Source: Sheuella amnicola
Lineage (GTDB): Bacteria > Pseudomonadota > Gammaproteobacteria > Burkholderiales > Burkholderiaceae_B
Assembly (NCBI RefSeq): GCF_010499255.1
Contig: NZ_JAAGRN010000004.1
Span: 248,001-312,000, forward strand
DNA: 64,000 nucleotides
Direction of reading: 5' to 3'
The notes beneath the pieces are model-generated. The model had not been told where the DNA came from, made no database searches, and saw only the letters and a list, made by a program, of their open reading frames with translations. Made by a program: the position numbers and the translations under genes. Below are positions 9,476 through 18,428 of the stretch, one piece after another (within the stretch, counting starts at the first letter, position 1; each line of letters starts with the position of its first letter).

Positions 9476-10239
9476 GCGTCAGGCTTGCCGGTGACGGCGT
9501 CAGGTCGATAATGCATTTGAAATGCAGCGATGACATGACGGGTGTTCGCGTCCATGATCCCTGTTTCCGTAATCTGGTATCCAACGCGCTTTAGCTGACC
9601 TTGCCACCATTTTGCATCCGGCAGGCCTTTCTTGTTGAAGTCCGCTTCGTATTTTGTCGCCGCGGATTCGTCGTACCAACGTCCCAGACCCGCTTGCGCC
9701 AATTGCTTCCATGGAAACGACGGGCCCGGATCCTGTTTGCGCAACGGAGCCACATCACTATGTCCGACAATATTCTCGGGCCTGATGTCATGGCGCTTGG
9801 CAATCTCTTTGGTCAGAGCGATGACCGCATTGATTTGATTCGCGGGGTAGGGGGCGCCCATATTGCCGCTATTGTTTCGTTCCCAGCCCGGATGGACAAT
9901 CTCGATCCCGATCGAGCGCTGGTTAAGATAGGTACGTCCGTACCAGCTGCTTTCACCTGCGTGCCAAGCGTTACGGGTTTCATCGACAAGCCGATAGACT
10001 ACCGGCGGATTGTCATCCGTCACCAGATAGTGGGCGCTGACATCACGATTGGTCAGCACCATCAGTGCGGTTGGCTTGGACGAGGCGGTGTAGTGGAGCA
10101 CGATCATTTCGACTCGGCTGTTTTGGCCGGTCGACTTCATCGAGTCATTCAGCTCGTAGGGACCGCGCGAAGCGCAACCGGCCAGGATCGCGAGTATTAA
10201 AAAGAATGCAAATCGTCTCAGTTGAATCAAAATCATCAT
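9421..10239 (-). CDS. AmiD-like lipoprotein N-acetylmuramoyl-L-alanine amidase
   Basis: Predicted outer-membrane lipoprotein that cleaves the bond between N-acetylmuramic acid and L-alanine in peptidoglycan fragments. The start at 10239 overlaps the stop of the preceding gene (ATGA), and from there the protein has a short lipoprotein signal with lipobox LAGC (cysteine 22). The amidase_2 domain follows, with zinc ligands His49, His160 and Asp170 (VLHYTASS, GHSDVAP, KQDPG). A peptidoglycan-binding-1 type domain lies at about 205-265. Domain order and 272-residue length match E. coli AmiD. A longer in-frame extension upstream runs into the methyltransferase gene and is unlikely. Confidence 0.88.
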   Translation of the reverse strand: MMILIQLRRFAFFLILAILAGCASRGPYELNDSMKSTGQNSRVEMIVLHYTASSKPTALMVLTNRDVSAHYLVTDDNPPVVYRLVDETRNAWHAGESSWYGRTYLNQRSIGIEIVHPGWERNNSGNMGAPYPANQINAVIALTKEIAKRHDIRPENIVGHSDVAPLRKQDPGPSFPWKQLAQAGLGRWYDESAATKYEADFNKKGLPDAKWWQGQLKRVGYQITETGIMDANTRHVIAAFQMHYRPDAVTGKPDAQTAGRLLALPTTGTSLR

Positions 10240-10961
10240 TGGGCCAAAAACAGGAATAGTGTCGGGTGCTTGTCGAGCGCAGGGGGCGGTTGGGTTTTCC
10301 ATTGTGCAACCGTGAGCGTGCGGATCCATTCTTCGGATGTCGTGATCGATCGGGCAACACACAGCCTGGTATTGCCTTTCAAATTGCCGAGCAGGCCCGC
10401 GAACATGGCGTTGTTGCGATATGGTGTTTCGATCAGCAGTTGCGTTTGCTTGTTTTTTGCCGAGTTGTTTTCCCATAGTTTGAGTTGTTTTGCCCGCTCG
10501 GTGGCATCAACGGGCGCATAGCCATGAAACGCAAAGCGTTGTCCGTCCAGGCCGCTTGCCATCAGGCCAAGCAAGATGGATGAAGGTCCAACCCACGGCT
10601 TGACGTTCATGCCCCAATTGTGGGCAATCGTGACCGCGCGCGATCCGGGGTCGGCAACGGCGGGACACCCCGCTTCGGAGACCAGGCCGATATCCTGGCC
10701 TGATTTAAGGGGGCGTAGCCATTCTTCGAGTGTCGTGTTCTCTACGCGCGGGCCAAGCTCATGGATGGTGATTTCCTGAAGCGGGCGCGCCAATTGCATC
10801 AGTTTGAGAAACGCGCGCGCTGTTTTTGCATTTTCGGCGATGTAAACCGACAATCCGCCGGCGACGGACTGGACTGCCGAGGGCAACCAATCGTTGATCG
10901 GCGCATCTCCTAGTCCGACGGGAATCAGGTGAAGGGTGGCTTTTGGCTGGGGTGAAGTCAT
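10236..10961 (-). CDS. SAM-dependent methyltransferase, RsmI-like (tetrapyrrole methylase fold)
   Basis: A 241-residue member of the family that includes RsmI, the 16S rRNA cytidine-1402 2'-O-methyltransferase. It has LHLIPVGLGD at the N-terminus and LVSEAGCPAVADPGSRAV, the SAM-binding segment of this family, at about 90-107. It is shorter than typical RsmI (about 280) and lacks its C-terminal extension, so it may be a paralogue with another RNA target. The start at 10961 overlaps the maf stop (ATGA), and its own stop overlaps the amidase start. The three genes therefore form a tightly coupled unit. Confidence 0.8.
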   Translation of the reverse strand: MTSPQPKATLHLIPVGLGDAPINDWLPSAVQSVAGGLSVYIAENAKTARAFLKLMQLARPLQEITIHELGPRVENTTLEEWLRPLKSGQDIGLVSEAGCPAVADPGSRAVTIAHNWGMNVKPWVGPSSILLGLMASGLDGQRFAFHGYAPVDATERAKQLKLWENNSAKNKQTQLLIETPYRNNAMFAGLLGNLKGNTRLCVARSITTSEEWIRTLTVAQWKTQPPPALDKHPTLFLFLAQ

Positions 10962-11575
10962 GGTGTTGTCACTTTCGCGTGCAAAAGGGGGTCCAGGCCG
11001 CATTGCGTCAGCATCCCGGTCAGTGCGATCAAAGGCAAGCCGATGATCGAGGTGGGGTCGTCGCTTTGCATGCTTTGCATCAGTGCGATCCCAAGGCTTT
11101 CCGCCTTTGCGCTGCCTGCCGTGTCAAGTGGCTGGTCGATTTGTATGTAGCGTTCGATGGCTTGCTCGGACAAATTTCTAAAAATGCATACTGTGGGCAC
11201 ATTGATGCTTTGTATTTTTGCACCCTGAACAACAGCCATCGCGCTGTGAAATACGACGCGCTGTCCTGAAAGGTTTCTGAGTTGTTCTCGCGCAGCCTGA
11301 ATGGTGCCGGGCTTGCCCAATGGTTTATCCATGAGCGAAGCAGCCTGATCCGCCCCGATGACGATGCGCCCGGGATGTCGAGCTGCGACGGTGCGGGCTT
11401 TCAGAATCGCCAGGCGGATGGCCAGATTTTCGGGCGTTTCTCCCGGATTGGGGGATTCATCCACGTCGGGGGAGTCCGAAATGAAAGGGATTCTGAGCCT
11501 TTCAAGTAGTTCCCGACGGTAAGGCGAACTGGAGGCAAGGACAAGTTCAATAACGTCCGATGACATGATGGGCAT
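10958..11575 (-). CDS. Maf-family nucleoside triphosphate pyrophosphatase (YceF type)
   Basis: Maf proteins hydrolyse non-canonical nucleotides to monophosphates; the YceF branch prefers 7-methyl-GTP. The 205-residue protein carries the signature LASSSPYRRELLERL near the N-terminus, with FISDSPDVDES and GADQA downstream. Position next to the divergent yceD-rpmF-plsX genes matches yceF in E. coli and supports that subtype. The start could be ATG 11575 or ATG 11566; neither has a clear ribosome site, and the longer one is given. The start region overlaps the -35 of the divergent yceD promoter. Confidence 0.87.
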   Translation of the reverse strand: MPIMSSDVIELVLASSSPYRRELLERLRIPFISDSPDVDESPNPGETPENLAIRLAILKARTVAARHPGRIVIGADQAASLMDKPLGKPGTIQAAREQLRNLSGQRVVFHSAMAVVQGAKIQSINVPTVCIFRNLSEQAIERYIQIDQPLDTAGSAKAESLGIALMQSMQSDDPTSIIGLPLIALTGMLTQCGLDPLLHAKVTTP

Positions 11576-11604
11576 TGACGATTAGAGGGTAAACGCGCTA
11601 TTAT
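11575..11604 (+). promoter_or_regulatory. sigma-70 promoter for yceD-rpmF-plsX-fab
   Basis: TTGACG (11575-11580) and TATTAT (11599-11604) are separated by 18 bases. The predicted start is 10-15 bases before the yceD ATG. It is among the best consensus matches in the window and sits exactly where the long lipid-synthesis operon begins. Confidence 0.7.
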
Positions 11605-11623
11605 CTCTTGCTTTGCTGCTTTT

Positions 11624-12220
11624 ATGGAAGTGCAGAACATAATGCAGAATCAGTGTGTGTTAGGGTTGCCGGGCTACATTGATGCTTTCGAGTTCGCACG
11701 TCGCGGTCAGTCCCAGACAGGTGTGATCGGTATCCATCGTTTCCAGAGACTGCTTGATGGTTTGCGTGAGCAACCGGTGTCTGAGTTGGTGGATTTGCCC
11801 GGAGCACCGTCTATGCCGGGTTTGGTGAAATACACGGTCACCGGCAGGGTGAGTTCGGCCGGTAAGTCCCAGTTGCTGCTGCATGTCCAGGCGCAATTGC
11901 TACTCGATTGTCAGCGTTGTCTGGATGACATGGTGCATGTGATTGATCGTCATACGGTTTTCGAACTTGTGCGGCGCGAGTCGGATATCGATGAGTCGCT
12001 CAATGAGGATGATGACGATGCGCCTGAGCAGATTGTCGGATCGCGCAAATTTGATTTGCTTGATTTGATTGAAGATGAATTGATTTTGGAAGTGCCTTAT
12101 GTCCCGCGCCATGAAGTATGCGTGGACATGACCAAATCGGGAGGAGATCCTCCCGGCGAGGTTGAAGAAAAGCGTCCATCCCCGTTCGCGGTGTTGGATC
12201 AGCTCAAAAACAAGAGTTAA
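11624..12220 (+). CDS. yceD: YceD family protein (DUF177), 23S rRNA accumulation protein
   Basis: Conserved cytosolic protein encoded just before ribosomal protein L32 in most bacteria; the E. coli protein affects 23S rRNA accumulation. The 198-residue product shows the DUF177 pattern: a beta-rich N-terminal half (TGRVSSAGKSQLLLHVQ), the cysteine pair in LDCQRCLDDM, an acidic stretch (ESLNEDDDDAPEQ) and ILEVPYVPRHEVC. The ATG at 11624 would leave only a very short leader; ATG 11642, preceded by GGAAG, is an alternative that removes six residues. rpmF follows. Confidence 0.88.
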   Translation: MEVQNIMQNQCVLGLPGYIDAFEFARRGQSQTGVIGIHRFQRLLDGLREQPVSELVDLPGAPSMPGLVKYTVTGRVSSAGKSQLLLHVQAQLLLDCQRCLDDMVHVIDRHTVFELVRRESDIDESLNEDDDDAPEQIVGSRKFDLLDLIEDELILEVPYVPRHEVCVDMTKSGGDPPGEVEEKRPSPFAVLDQLKNKS

Positions 12221-12228
12221 CCGAGTTA

Positions 12229-12257
12229 TTACGAAGAAGATGGTTGGCGTATACAAT
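12229..12257 (+). promoter_or_regulatory. candidate internal promoter for rpmF
   Basis: TTACGA (12229-12234) and TACAAT (12252-12257) are 17 bases apart in the yceD-rpmF gap. An extra promoter here would let L32 and the fatty-acid genes be expressed above yceD. Confidence 0.5.
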
Positions 12258-12280
12258 GTCGCCAATCTACAGGAGTTGTC

Positions 12281-12463
12281 ATGGCTGTTCAGCAAAACAA
12301 AAAGTCCCCGTCAAAGCGCGGTATGCACCGTTCGCACGATTTCTTGACCAATCCTGCGACCGCAGTTGAGCCTACAACAGGCGAACAGCATATCCGCCAC
12401 CATATCAGCCCAACCGGCTTTTATCGTGGTCGCAAGGTCCTCAAGACCAAGGCTGACGAGTAA
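12281..12463 (+). CDS. rpmF: 50S ribosomal protein L32
   Basis: Sixty-residue structural protein of the large ribosomal subunit. The sequence begins [20 protein letters not shown], the typical L32 N-terminus, and ends [15 protein letters not shown]. It lacks the zinc cysteines found in some L32 paralogues. An AGGAG site at 12271-12275 precedes the ATG. It lies between yceD and plsX as in most proteobacteria. Confidence 0.97.
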   Translation: MAVQQNKKSPSKRGMHRSHDFLTNPATAVEPTTGEQHIRHHISPTGFYRGRKVLKTKADE

Positions 12464-12513
12464 ATCGCGGCTGACGGGTCTTTGCGTCTAAACGCGCTGC
12501 GTTGCATCATCAC

Positions 12514-13584
12514 GTGACTTCCGTCATTCGTATCGCAATCGACTGCATGGGCGGTGATGCCGGAGTTCCGGTGACCGTTCCTGCCGCCTTCGATTTTGCC
12601 CAGCGTTTTCCGGATACGCATCTGTTGTTGGTCGGATTGCCCGATGCACTTGCAGATGCAGTTGCCACCGTTGGCAAGAAGTATCCGGGCGTTACCCCTG
12701 ATCGCTACAGCTTGATTGCCGCCTCCGAAGTCGTTCAGATGGATGACCCTGTTGAGGTGGCATTGCGCCGTAAAAAAGATTCCTCCATGCGTCTGGCGGC
12801 CCAAGCCGTCAAGGATGGCTCGGCGGATGCCTGCGTGTCCGCAGGCAACACCGGTGCCTGGATGGCGATTTCGCGCTACATCCTTAAAACACTCAATGGA
12901 ATTGATCGTCCGGCAATCGCGACGGCCTTGCCCAATCATACGGGTCGTTCGACAACGATGCTGGATCTTGGGGCGAATGTCGATTGCACGCCGGAGCATC
13001 TGCTTCAGTTTGCCATTATGGGTGTGGCGCTGGCTAAAATTGGATTGCCCGACAGGGAGCCGACTGTCGGCTTGCTCAACATCGGCGAAGAAGTCATAAA
13101 GGGCAACGAGATCGTCAAGCGTACGGCTGAACTCTTGCGCGAGAGTCCCTTGGACTTTTATGGCAATGTCGAGGGAGACGATATCTTTAAAGGTACTGTG
13201 GATGTTGTTGTGTGTGATGGTTTTGTCGGTAATGTCGCACTTAAAACCGCTGAAGGCCTGTCACGTATGCTGGCGGGAATGATTCGCGAAGAATTCAACA
13301 GAAATATTTTTACGAAGCTGATGGGGCTTTGCGCCATGCCCGTGCTTAAGCATTTCCGTAAACGCGTCGATAGTCGTCGCTATAACGGTGCGGCACTGCT
13401 TGGCTTGCGAGGTGTCGTCATCAAAAGTCATGGTTCCGCTGACGCATATGCGTTTGGGTTTGCACTGCAGCGCGCTTACGATGCAGTGCAAAGTGGTCTG
13501 CTTTCGCGCACCACCAGGGCAATTGCCGACATGACGCACATGCCTCAAAGCTTCGAAACAGATCGATCCGGAGATCCTGCATGA
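12514..13584 (+). CDS. plsX: phosphate acyltransferase PlsX
   Basis: Peripheral membrane enzyme that converts acyl-ACP to acyl-phosphate, feeding PlsY in phospholipid synthesis. The protein opens with [13 protein letters not shown] and contains [29 protein letters not shown] and [17 protein letters not shown], all PlsX signatures. The GTG at 12514 gives 356 residues and fits the family N-terminus; a TTG at 12502 would add a His-rich tetrapeptide. No clear ribosome site precedes either. The stop overlaps fabH by ATGA. Confidence 0.95.
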   Translation: MTSVIRIAIDCMGGDAGVPVTVPAAFDFAQRFPDTHLLLVGLPDALADAVATVGKKYPGVTPDRYSLIAASEVVQMDDPVEVALRRKKDSSMRLAAQAVKDGSADACVSAGNTGAWMAISRYILKTLNGIDRPAIATALPNHTGRSTTMLDLGANVDCTPEHLLQFAIMGVALAKIGLPDREPTVGLLNIGEEVIKGNEIVKRTAELLRESPLDFYGNVEGDDIFKGTVDVVVCDGFVGNVALKTAEGLSRMLAGMIREEFNRNIFTKLMGLCAMPVLKHFRKRVDSRRYNGAALLGLRGVVIKSHGSADAYAFGFALQRAYDAVQSGLLSRTTRAIADMTHMPQSFETDRSGDPA

Positions 13585-14567
13585 GTGCATGCATGCCATT
13601 TTCACGTATTGTCGGAACTGGTAGTGCCTTGCCGCCAAGGTTGGTGAGCAATCATGATTTGGCGGCTGAGCTTGCAACCCGTCAGATTGAAACTTCCGAT
13701 GACTGGATTGTCGAGCGTACAGGTATTCGTCAACGCTACATTGCTGATCGTGGCGTCAAGACCAGCGCATTGGCAACCGATGCCGCGCGACTTGCATTGG
13801 CGGACGCGCAAGTTGATGCAAGTGAAGTCGACTTGATTATTGTTGCCACATCCACGCCCGATTTTGTATTCCCAAGCACAGCCTGCCTTGTTCAGGCCAA
13901 TCTGGGCAACAAGGGCGCAGCCGCTTTTGATGTCCAGGCGGTCTGTAGCGGTTTTGTCTATGCGCTTACAACAGCAGACAGTTTCATTCGCGCCGGGCGT
14001 GCCCGTTGTGCAGTCGTGATCGGCGCAGAGGTCTTTTCGAGTATTCTCGATTGGAATGATCGCGGCACATGTGTGTTATTTGGTGATGGTGCAGGTGCAG
14101 TTGTGCTGCGCGCTAGTGATTCGCCCGGAATTCTTGCCGCACAGTTGCATGCGGATGGTAGTCAGATGAATATTCTGGCTGCAGCCGGCAACGTTGCCTA
14201 TGGTCAAGTGACCGGTGATCCCTTTTTGCGTATGGATGGCCAGGCGGTATTCAAGCAGGCGGTCACTGTGCTGGATCGTTCGGCACGCTCGGTCACCAAA
14301 GAGGCGGGACTGACACTCGCTGATGTAGATTGGTTGATTCCACATCAAGCCAATTTGCGCATCCTTACTTTCCTTGCGCGCAAATTGGATGTTCCACTCG
14401 AAAAAGTAGTTGTGACAGTGGATCGGCATGCTAATACTTCAGCTGCGAGCGTCCCGCTGGCGCTGGACACCGCGCGACGCGATGGAAGAATTCAGCCCGG
14501 TCAATTGATTTTGATGCAGGGCGTAGGAGGTGGTTTCACCTGGGGTTCCGTGTTAGCTAGAATGTAA
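13581..14567 (+). CDS. fabH: beta-ketoacyl-ACP synthase III
   Basis: Starts fatty acid chains by condensing acetyl-CoA with malonyl-ACP. The 328-residue thiolase-fold protein has the active cysteine at 122 (AVCSGF), the histidine in IPHQAN (near 255) and the asparagine in HANTSAAS (near 285), so the Cys-His-Asn triad is intact. [15 protein letters not shown] near the N-terminus is also a FabH signature. It is translationally coupled to plsX (4-base overlap). Confidence 0.96.
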   Translation: MSACMPFSRIVGTGSALPPRLVSNHDLAAELATRQIETSDDWIVERTGIRQRYIADRGVKTSALATDAARLALADAQVDASEVDLIIVATSTPDFVFPSTACLVQANLGNKGAAAFDVQAVCSGFVYALTTADSFIRAGRARCAVVIGAEVFSSILDWNDRGTCVLFGDGAGAVVLRASDSPGILAAQLHADGSQMNILAAAGNVAYGQVTGDPFLRMDGQAVFKQAVTVLDRSARSVTKEAGLTLADVDWLIPHQANLRILTFLARKLDVPLEKVVVTVDRHANTSAASVPLALDTARRDGRIQPGQLILMQGVGGGFTWGSVLARM

Positions 14568-14589
14568 TCAAGACTGAGACCATAAGAAA

Positions 14590-15528
14590 ATGAAATTCGC
14601 ATTTGTTTTTCCGGGGCAGGGTTCGCAATCCGTAGGTATGATGGATGCGTGGTTAGCTCACCCTGCAGCTATGCAGGTTATCGATCAGGCAAGCGCAGCG
14701 TTAGGCGAAGATCTCGGAGCGCTGATGGCTCAAGGCCCTGCCGAACAGTTGAACCTGACAACGAATACCCAGCCTGCAATGCTGACTGCCGGTGTTGCCA
14801 TGTATGAGGCCTGGTGCGCAGCCGGTGGTCCGGTGGCATCAATGATGGCTGGCCACAGCCTGGGCGAGTATGCCGCCTTGACTGCTGCGAAATCCCTCTC
14901 TTTGGCGGATGCCGTTCGGTTGGTGCGTATCCGAGCCGATGCCATGCAGGCGGCTGTGCCTGTTGGTACGGGCGCGATGGCTGCCGTGCTTGGGCTGGAT
15001 GATGATGCCGTACGCGAGGCGTGTAAACAGGGTGCGCAAGGTGAAGTGGTCGAGGCGGTGAACTTTAATGCACCTGCCCAGGTGGTCATTGCCGGTCATG
15101 TGGCGGCAGTCGAGCGTGCCATGGCCGCGGCAAAATCTCTGGGTGCTAAACGCGCACTGTTATTGCCTGTTTCTGCTCCTTTTCATTCCAGCTTGTTGAA
15201 GCCCGCCGCCGATGTGTTGTCCGGCGCCCTGGCGAAAGTAACCGTTCAGTCGCCATCCGTTGCCGTGATCAATAACGTCGATGTTGCGATCGAACAGGAT
15301 CCCGCCAAAATTTGCGATGCACTTGTCCGCCAGGCTTGGCATCCCGTACGTTGGGTTGAAATCATTCAGTCAATGAAAGCACAGGGTATCACCCATGTTG
15401 TTGAATGTGGTCCGGGCAAGGTATTGTCCGGTATGGTCAAGCGGATCGAGCCCGATCTCATTGCTCTATCCGTGACGGATCCTGTCTCGATGCAGGCGGC
15501 AATCGAAGTGTTGGCCCAGGCTGCCTAA
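14590..15528 (+). CDS. fabD: malonyl-CoA:ACP transacylase
   Basis: Transfers malonyl groups from CoA to ACP, supplying the extender unit for FabH and FabF. The 312-residue protein begins with FVFPGQGSQSVGM and has the catalytic Ser90 in GHSLGEYAAL; the partner histidine lies in PFHSSLL. It sits 22 bases after fabH and 9 before fabG, within the same operon. Confidence 0.97.
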   Translation: MKFAFVFPGQGSQSVGMMDAWLAHPAAMQVIDQASAALGEDLGALMAQGPAEQLNLTTNTQPAMLTAGVAMYEAWCAAGGPVASMMAGHSLGEYAALTAAKSLSLADAVRLVRIRADAMQAAVPVGTGAMAAVLGLDDDAVREACKQGAQGEVVEAVNFNAPAQVVIAGHVAAVERAMAAAKSLGAKRALLLPVSAPFHSSLLKPAADVLSGALAKVTVQSPSVAVINNVDVAIEQDPAKICDALVRQAWHPVRWVEIIQSMKAQGITHVVECGPGKVLSGMVKRIEPDLIALSVTDPVSMQAAIEVLAQAA

Positions 15529-15537
15529 GGAATAATC

Positions 15538-16275
15538 ATGGATTTGAAAGATAAAATGGCTTTGGTGACGGGTGCTTCACGCGGAATTGGGCGCGCGATC
15601 GCGCTCGAATTGGCCGCAAAAGGGGCAACGGTAGTCGGTACTGCGACCACCGAGTCCGGCGCTCAGGCCGTCACGACGATGCTGGCCCCCTTTGGTGGAC
15701 GCGGTGTAGTCTTGAATGTCACGGACGTCCCTGCATGTGATGCGCTTATTGATGCGCTAGGCAAAGAGGCGGGTGGTCCTCACATTCTCGTCAATAATGC
15801 AGGCATTACGCGCGATAATCTGGCAATGCGCATGAAAGATGAGGATTGGGATGTCGTGCTGCAAACAAATTTGACAGCGGTTTTTCGTTTATCCCGCGCA
15901 GTCATGCGCGGCATGATGAAGGCACGATGGGGACGCATCATTAATGTGACTTCCGTCATTGGCTCAAGCGGTAATGCAGGGCAAGCGAACTACGCGGCTG
16001 CAAAAGCAGGCGTGGCCGGGATGTCACGCGCTTTGGCCCGTGAGTTGGGTAGTCGGGGCGTGACAGTCAATTGCGTCGCGCCGGGCTTTATCGAAACCGA
16101 TATGACCAGTTCGCTCGATGAGACCCAGACCTCGGCATTATTAAGTCAAATTCCGCTTGGCAGACTGGGATCGGGTGCGGATATCGCCCACGCAGTCGCA
16201 TTTTTAGCTTCACCCAATGCATCCTATATCACAGGTACTACCCTCCATGTGAATGGCGGCATGTATATGCAATAG
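15538..16275 (+). CDS. fabG: 3-oxoacyl-ACP reductase
   Basis: NADPH-dependent reductase of the elongation cycle. The 245-residue short-chain dehydrogenase has the cofactor loop TGASRGIGRA (11-20), NNAG at 86-89, and the catalytic Ser139, Tyr152 and Lys156 (NYAAAKAG). It ends with the family motif GTTLHVNGGMYM. An AAGGA ribosome site precedes the ATG. Confidence 0.96.
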   Translation: MDLKDKMALVTGASRGIGRAIALELAAKGATVVGTATTESGAQAVTTMLAPFGGRGVVLNVTDVPACDALIDALGKEAGGPHILVNNAGITRDNLAMRMKDEDWDVVLQTNLTAVFRLSRAVMRGMMKARWGRIINVTSVIGSSGNAGQANYAAAKAGVAGMSRALARELGSRGVTVNCVAPGFIETDMTSSLDETQTSALLSQIPLGRLGSGADIAHAVAFLASPNASYITGTTLHVNGGMYMQ

Positions 16276-16282
16276 GTTGTAA

Positions 16283-16311
16283 TAGGTTTTTTTTTACCGG
16301 TTAGCTATAAT
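16283..16311 (+). promoter_or_regulatory. promoter for acpP
   Basis: A perfect -10 TATAAT (16306-16311) lies in the fabG-acpP gap, with a weak -35 (TAGGTT, 16283-16288) 17 bases upstream. ACP is needed at much higher level than the Fab enzymes, so a separate promoter here makes sense. Confidence 0.6.
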
Positions 16312-16341
16312 TCGCCGGACTTTTTCCCTTTGGAGATTTGC

Positions 16342-16578
16342 ATGGAAAGCATCGAACAGCGCGTCAAGAAGATCGTCGCTGAACAACTTGGCGTTAACGA
16401 AGCCGAGATCAAAAACGCATCTTCCTTCCTTGATGACCTGGGCGCCGACTCACTTGACATGGTTGAGCTGGTCATGGCTCTCGAAGACGAGTTCGAAACC
16501 GAAATTCCTGACGAAGAAGCTGAGAAGATCACAACCGTTCAGCAGGCAGTGGACTACATCACTTCGCATTCCAAGTAA
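16342..16578 (+). CDS. acpP: acyl carrier protein
   Basis: Small acidic carrier that holds growing acyl chains on 4'-phosphopantetheine. Its 78 residues include the attachment site Ser37 in [16 protein letters not shown]. The ATG at 16342 follows TTTGGAG at a proper distance; a TTG at 16330 in the same frame would overlap that ribosome site and is rejected. It lies between fabG and fabF, the usual order. Confidence 0.98.
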   Translation: MESIEQRVKKIVAEQLGVNEAEIKNASSFLDDLGADSLDMVELVMALEDEFETEIPDEEAEKITTVQQAVDYITSHSK

Positions 16579-16597
16579 TAATCGGCATGCGGCGTTG

Positions 16598-16615
16598 GGC
16601 GGTTCTCCGCCTTTT
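16598..16615 (+). terminator. short terminator or attenuator after acpP
   Basis: GGCGG, loop TTCT, CCGCC, then TTTT. The stem is only five base pairs and the U-tract short, so it probably ends part of the abundant acpP transcripts and lets the rest continue into fabF. Confidence 0.5.
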
Positions 16616-16722
16616 GCTGTCAGGCGGTTGGGGTGAGCAATTCTTGCTACGCAGGCATCATGCCATTTTGCGTCAGTAGATTGTTGCCTCTGCCGCCTTT
16701 TATTTCACATAAGGAGTGACGC

Positions 16723-17952
16723 GTGAAACGACGTGTCGTCATTACAGGCCTGGGTATTGTCAGCCCCGTCGGGAACGATATTGCGACAGCCTGGGACAAT
16801 ATCGTTAATGGTCGATCCGGCATCGGACGGATTACACGTTTCGACCCGAGCGCGTTTAACGCGCACATCGCAGGTGAGGTCAAGGGCTTTGATATCACCC
16901 AACTGATTCCTGCAAAAGAAGCGCGTACGATGGATACGTTCATCCATTACGGCATCGCCGCCGGCATTCAGGCCTGGAAGGATGCGGGCCTCGAGATTAC
17001 CGAAGCGAATGCCGAGCGAGTCGGCGTGATTGTCGGATCGGGAATCGGTGGTTTGCAACGTATCGAAGAAACCCAGACCGAGTATCTCGAGCGCGGTCCG
17101 CGTCGTATTTCGCCATTTTTCGTTCCCGCTTCCCTGATCAACCTGATTTCCGGGCAGCTTTCGATCATGCTGGGTCTCAAAGGGCCTTCATATGCAGTGG
17201 TATCGGCATGTACAACCGGCCTGCACTCAATCGGGGATGCCGCGCGTCTAATCGAATACGGTGACGCGGACGTCATGGTGGCCGGCGGCGCGGAGTCGAC
17301 GGTTTCGCCTTTGGGCATTGGCGGTTTCGCTGCGATGCGCGCTTTATCCCAACGCAATGATGATCCGACAACGGCTTCACGCCCCTGGGATCGCGATCGC
17401 GATGGTTTCGTTTTGGGTGAGGGAGCAGGCGTACTCGTGCTCGAAGAGTATGAACATGCTAAAAAACGCGGTGCGCGCATATATGGCGAATTTGCCGGCT
17501 ATGGCATGAGCTCGGATGCCCATCACATTACGGCGCCTGATCGTGACGGCCCGCGTCGCGGTATCGTCAACGCCCTGCGCAATGGCGGCATCAATGCGAG
17601 CGAGGTTGATTACGTGAATGCACATGGCACTTCCACGCCATTGGGTGACCGTAACGAGACCGAAGCGCTGAAGCTTGCTTTTGGCGAGCATGCCAAGAAG
17701 CTAGTCGTTAACTCGACAAAATCGATGACTGGGCATTTGCTCGGAGCAGCCGGTGGAATCGAGGCCGTATTTACGACACTGGCCGTACATCACCAGATTT
17801 CGCCTCCGACCATCAATATTTTCAATCAAGATCCAGAGTGTGATCTGGATTATTGTGCAAATGCCGCACGAGAGATGAAGATTGATGTCGCTCTGTCCAA
17901 CTCTTTTGGTTTTGGCGGAACAAACGGTTCGATGGCTGTACGCAAGCTCTGA
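16723..17952 (+). CDS. fabF: beta-ketoacyl-ACP synthase II
   Basis: Elongating condensing enzyme of fatty acid synthesis. The 409-residue protein has the catalytic Cys163 (SACTTGLHSIG) and histidines 301 (NAHGTSTPLGD) and 338 (TGHLLGAAG). The start is GTG at 16723, supported by AAGGAG at 16711-16716 and the family N-terminus KRRVVITGLGIVSP. The long gap from acpP carries the attenuator described above. Confidence 0.97.
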   Translation: MKRRVVITGLGIVSPVGNDIATAWDNIVNGRSGIGRITRFDPSAFNAHIAGEVKGFDITQLIPAKEARTMDTFIHYGIAAGIQAWKDAGLEITEANAERVGVIVGSGIGGLQRIEETQTEYLERGPRRISPFFVPASLINLISGQLSIMLGLKGPSYAVVSACTTGLHSIGDAARLIEYGDADVMVAGGAESTVSPLGIGGFAAMRALSQRNDDPTTASRPWDRDRDGFVLGEGAGVLVLEEYEHAKKRGARIYGEFAGYGMSSDAHHITAPDRDGPRRGIVNALRNGGINASEVDYVNAHGTSTPLGDRNETEALKLAFGEHAKKLVVNSTKSMTGHLLGAAGGIEAVFTTLAVHHQISPPTINIFNQDPECDLDYCANAAREMKIDVALSNSFGFGGTNGSMAVRKL

Positions 17953-17963
17953 GTCATCTGACT

Positions 17964-18428
17964 TTGCAAATTTCGCTGTCCCGCCCAGAGTGGGCAGCGA
18001 TGCTTGAGTGGTTAGCGGCGGGCATGGCTTGCATGTCATGCTTGGTCGCTGCCGCTTTTCTCGAGTTTTCCCTATGGCTAGCCATACCGGTTAGCATGTT
18101 TCCTTTGGTGGTTTGCCGCATACAGCAGCGTCAGATGTTGGCGATCTCGCATGGTCGTATCCTGCTTGCGAATCCCGCCCGGAGCTGGGTATTGAAAAAA
18201 ATGGCCGATTCGACAGGCCTGTGTGTTTACCCTATCCATTTCTGGCACCACTTTTTTGGGTTGAGCATGACTTTAAAAATCGGAAATGGCCCCCAAAAAG
18301 AGAGCAAGAGTGTCAGAATCATGGTGTGGCGCTGTGAGTTGCCGCCCGAGGTGTACCGTCGACTTTGCGTCATGGTGAATTGGCAGGTGCAGCAGTTACA
18401 AAAAGAACAGTGTCTGGAGTCCGAGTGA
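17964..18428 (+). CDS. small membrane protein of unknown function, coupled to rpoE
   Basis: I do not recognise this 154-residue protein with confidence. It has a hydrophobic hairpin of two helices at about residues 18-50 and then a basic, soluble C-terminal part ending in a Gln-rich helix. The two-helix-plus-domain layout recalls the YgfX/CptA type membrane proteins, but that is a guess. The start is uncertain: TTG 17964 is used, and ATG 18000 is an alternative. Its stop overlaps the rpoE GTG start, so it is co-translated with the envelope-stress sigma factor. Confidence 0.65.
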   Translation: MQISLSRPEWAAMLEWLAAGMACMSCLVAAAFLEFSLWLAIPVSMFPLVVCRIQQRQMLAISHGRILLANPARSWVLKKMADSTGLCVYPIHFWHHFFGLSMTLKIGNGPQKESKSVRIMVWRCELPPEVYRRLCVMVNWQVQQLQKEQCLESE

